DNA from: Pseudomonadales bacterium
Lineage (GTDB): Bacteria; Pseudomonadota; Gammaproteobacteria; Pseudomonadales; Pseudohongiellaceae
Length of the DNA stretch: 8,788 nucleotides
Reading direction: 5' to 3'
Assembly: GCA_022360535.1 (NCBI GenBank)
Contig: JAKSCP010000242.1
Coordinates: 1 to 8,788 of the forward strand
Shown: piece by piece, positions 6,992-8,788 of the stretch
How the letters are laid out: every line of letters begins with the position of its first letter
How positions within the stretch are numbered: position 1 is the stretch's first letter
Notes under the pieces: model-generated
Told to the model about the DNA's origin: nothing
The model's input: the letters and a program-made list of their open reading frames with translations, nothing else
The model's database searches: none
Translations under genes and position numbers: made by a program

Positions 6992-7987
6992 ATGAAACTG
7001 CCAACGCAACTACTCTCAGTCATGTTAGCAATGTGTACAGCACAACCGATGCTGGCTGCGGAAGAGTACCAGGTACCAAGAACCGAGTGGGGACAACCGG
7101 ATTTGCAAGGAGTCTGGAACTTTTCTTCCGACGTTCCCATGATCCGCCCCGAACGTTTTGGTACCCGCGAGTTTCTGACCGAAGAGGAAATTGCTGAAAT
7201 TGCTGCAGCACGGGAACGTCGCGATGGCAGTTCCGATGCGGCCATTCCAAACGGTGGGTTAAATGAGGCCTATAATGACTTTTGGGTGGAATCAAAAGGC
7301 ATTGGCGAGGTCAGACGAACCTCGTTAATCGTGTATCCACCGAATGGCCGACTTCCTCCATTCGCTGACGATGCAGTAATTGTGTACGGTCGGTTAGCAC
7401 CTGACGTAGATGGAGAACGCCCGGTAAGATTTACTGGTGGTGGTATCGGTGCCGATGGCCCGGAGGACAGAGCGCTCACAGAAAGGTGCATTCATGGCTA
7501 TAACACCGGCCCTCCTTTCACGCCAAGTTTGTACAACAACAATGTGCAGATCATTCAGAATCAGGATCATGTAGTCATTCTCACCGAAGTGATTCACGAA
7601 GCCCGTTTGGTTCCTCTTGACGGCCGCCCTCCTCTGACTGACGACATTGGTTTGTGGGCAGGCGATTCCAGAGGATACTGGGATGGCGATACTCTCGTCG
7701 TAGAAACCCGAAACTTCAATGGCCTCACGCAGACTTTTGGACCTGCAGGCACGGGAGAAGAAAAGTTTCTGACAGAACGCTTTACTCGCTTAAGCTACGA
7801 CACAATCGACTATGAGTTTACCATTGAGGATCCAACAGCCTACAAAGACAAAATCACAGCGATAGTTCCATTAACCAAAGTAGCTGGACTGATTTATGAA
7901 TACGCTTGCCATGAAGGCAACTATGGACTGGTAAATATCCTCAGGGGAGCCCGCGCTGAAGAACGGCGCGCGCTGGAGTCCAACTAG
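6992..7987 (+). CDS. Secreted protein of uncharacterised PDLQGxW / CHEGNY family, copy 2
   Basis: This 331-residue paralogue of the protein at 5331-6341 has a signal peptide (core about 5-21, likely cleavage MLA-AEE near residue 23). Shared blocks appear in the same order: QPDLQGVW, FLTEEEIAEI, YNDFWVES, RRTSLIVYPPNGRLP, ADGPEDRALTERC, GDSRGYWDGDTLVVETRNF, ERFTRLSYDTIDYEFTIED and YACHEGNYGLVNILRGARAEE. The two mature cysteines, Cys166 and Cys306, match Cys166 and Cys311 of copy 1, with the first at the identical residue number. Copy 2 has a different middle part (extra segment VYGRLAPDVDGERPVRFTGG) and lacks the charged YNSEAGS region of copy 1. The sequences are clearly diverged, so the duplication is not recent or the copies came in separately. 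An LAMC string in the signal region is not a good lipobox because Met precedes Cys. The enzyme or binding role is unknown. Keeping two different copies in one cluster suggests two ligands or a heteromeric pair. Confidence 0.82.
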   Translation: MKLPTQLLSVMLAMCTAQPMLAAEEYQVPRTEWGQPDLQGVWNFSSDVPMIRPERFGTREFLTEEEIAEIAAARERRDGSSDAAIPNGGLNEAYNDFWVESKGIGEVRRTSLIVYPPNGRLPPFADDAVIVYGRLAPDVDGERPVRFTGGGIGADGPEDRALTERCIHGYNTGPPFTPSLYNNNVQIIQNQDHVVILTEVIHEARLVPLDGRPPLTDDIGLWAGDSRGYWDGDTLVVETRNFNGLTQTFGPAGTGEEKFLTERFTRLSYDTIDYEFTIEDPTAYKDKITAIVPLTKVAGLIYEYACHEGNYGLVNILRGARAEERRALESN

Positions 7988-8069
7988 GCAAGTCATTCCG
8001 ATTCTTTTAATTCCACATGGGTTTTCGACAACAAGAGACTGGACAGCAGGTCAGACACAGAATCAAGCC

Positions 8070-8074
8070 GAGGA
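8070..8074 (+). promoter_or_regulatory. Ribosome binding site of the PAL-like propeller gene
   Basis: GAGGA ends seven nt before the ATG at 8082. It fixes the start of the gene that runs off the right edge and is followed directly by a good signal peptide. Confidence 0.65.
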
Positions 8075-8081
8075 CATCTAA

Positions 8082-8788
8082 ATGAAAAATCAATCCAAGT
8101 TTATGACAGCCATGGCGTTGTCATTGATAGCCAGTTATGCATTTGCGCAAGCGGACATGGCGCCTGTAAACGACAAGCCGAATCCTTATCAGATTTATGC
8201 TGGTTACCTGCAGATGCCAGCCGGACGCGACTGGGGAGCTACGAGTTCAATTGACGTGGACCCAGATGGCAAATCCATCTGGGTTGGCGAGCGCTGTGGC
8301 TCGGATTCAATCAGGCCTGCTTTCCCGATCAGGGGCTGCGCCGAATCTGACGTGCCTGTGGTGCTCAAATTCAACTCTGATGGAGACCTGGTAAGAAGTT
8401 TCGGTGGCGGAATATTTGCTGTACCCCACGGCTTCCATGTCGACAAGGATGGCAACGTCTGGGTGACTGACGCGCCCTTTACCCTGCCGCCTGGCGTCGA
8501 AGGAAAAGGTCATATCGTCGTCAAGTTCAGCCCTGAAGGCGATCGTTTACTGACTCTGGGAACACCTGGAGAAACTGGTGAAGATGAATCCCATTTCAAT
8601 ATGCCATCAGATGTACATGTGGCTCCCAATGGAGATATTTTTGTAGCGGACGGTCACGGCGGCAACAGTAATGCGCGCATCGTCAAATTTGATGCCGAGG
8701 GTAACTTCATCAAGACCTGGGGATCAGCAGGAGTGGAGCCCGGTGAATTCAATGCACCTCATGGACTGGCCATGGATTCTCAGGGCCG
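8082..8788 (+). CDS. Exported NHL-repeat six-bladed propeller, PAL-like, 3'-truncated by window edge
   Basis: The frame is open from ATG 8082 to the window end, giving the first 235 residues. A signal peptide is plain (Lys2, Lys6, hydrophobic core to about residue 19, cleavage AFA-Q near residue 22). The blades show NHL-type repeats: SSIDVDPDGKSIWVGERCG, VPHGFHVDKDGNVWVTDA, MPSDVHVAPNGDIFVADGHG and APHGLAMDSQG, with VVLKFNSDGD and IVKFDAEGNFIKTWG strands between them. This pattern matches bacterial proteins annotated as peptidyl-alpha-hydroxyglycine alpha-amidating lyase family. The His of PHGFHVD and of APHGLAM sit where zinc-binding His residues of PAL blades are expected; that alignment is from memory. 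Two Cys in ERCG and RGCAES (about 25 residues apart) may form a loop disulfide. Bacteria usually lack peptide amidation, so the family name should not be read as the reaction. A 94-nt gap separates it from the PDLQGxW gene upstream and shows no terminator, so read-through transcription is possible. Confidence 0.8.
   Translation, partial: MKNQSKFMTAMALSLIASYAFAQADMAPVNDKPNPYQIYAGYLQMPAGRDWGATSSIDVDPDGKSIWVGERCGSDSIRPAFPIRGCAESDVPVVLKFNSDGDLVRSFGGGIFAVPHGFHVDKDGNVWVTDAPFTLPPGVEGKGHIVVKFSPEGDRLLTLGTPGETGEDESHFNMPSDVHVAPNGDIFVADGHGGNSNARIVKFDAEGNFIKTWGSAGVEPGEFNAPHGLAMDSQG

Noticed and set aside
7028..7039. Possible lipobox (LAMC) in the second PDLQGxW protein
   Set aside because: Met directly before Cys is not accepted in lipoboxes, and a normal signal-peptidase I site (MLA-AEE) follows.

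Overview
The window holds seven consecutive genes, all on the + strand and tightly packed. Every one appears to encode a protein that is exported or anchored on the periplasmic side. Two genes are cut by the window edges. The mix of family types (an ethanol-dehydrogenase-type quinohemoprotein, other propeller proteins, and the uncharacterised 'PDLQGxW' secreted family), Gram-negative style signal peptides and near-balanced base composition suggest a heterotrophic gammaproteobacterium, plausibly marine. That placement rests on remembered family resemblance and not on a marker gene. No RNA gene, CRISPR array, insertion sequence or minus-strand gene was found.

Layout. (1) 3-1094: C-terminal part of a streptogramin-lyase-like (Vgb-type) beta-propeller protein. 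(2) 1101-2930: exported PQQ-type eight-bladed propeller protein without a haem domain, starting two codons after the stop of gene 1 and in the same frame. (3) 3049-5142: type II quinohemoprotein alcohol dehydrogenase with a PQQ propeller fused to a C-terminal cytochrome c. (4) 5331-6341: secreted protein of the uncharacterised 'PDLQGxW...CHEGNY' family. (5) 6420-6971: single-pass membrane-anchored protein with a cysteine-rich periplasmic part, possibly split-barrel-like. (6) 6992-7987: second, diverged 'PDLQGxW...CHEGNY' protein. (7) 8082-8788: start of an exported NHL-repeat propeller resembling peptidyl-alpha-hydroxyglycine alpha-amidating lyase (PAL); it runs off the right edge.

How the genes may work together. 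Gene 3 is the only one with a confident enzymatic assignment: oxidation of an alcohol (or aldehyde) in the periplasm, with electrons passing from PQQH2 to its own c-haem and on to the respiratory chain. Genes 1, 2 and 7 add three further propellers. Genes 4 and 6 are paralogues sharing an apparent disulfide, and gene 5 is the only membrane anchor. Same-strand packing with no U-tract terminator in any gap is compatible with one or two operons, so I infer a periplasmic oxidation or breakdown module of unknown substrate. No PQQ biosynthesis, transporter, TonB receptor or regulator gene lies inside the window.

The points most worth following are the paired PDLQGxW proteins around a Cys-rich membrane protein, the altered PQQ/metal site of gene 2 (Asp-x-Asp kept, other metal ligands apparently lost), the loss of the adjacent-cysteine pair in gene 3, and the in-frame gene 1/gene 2 junction.
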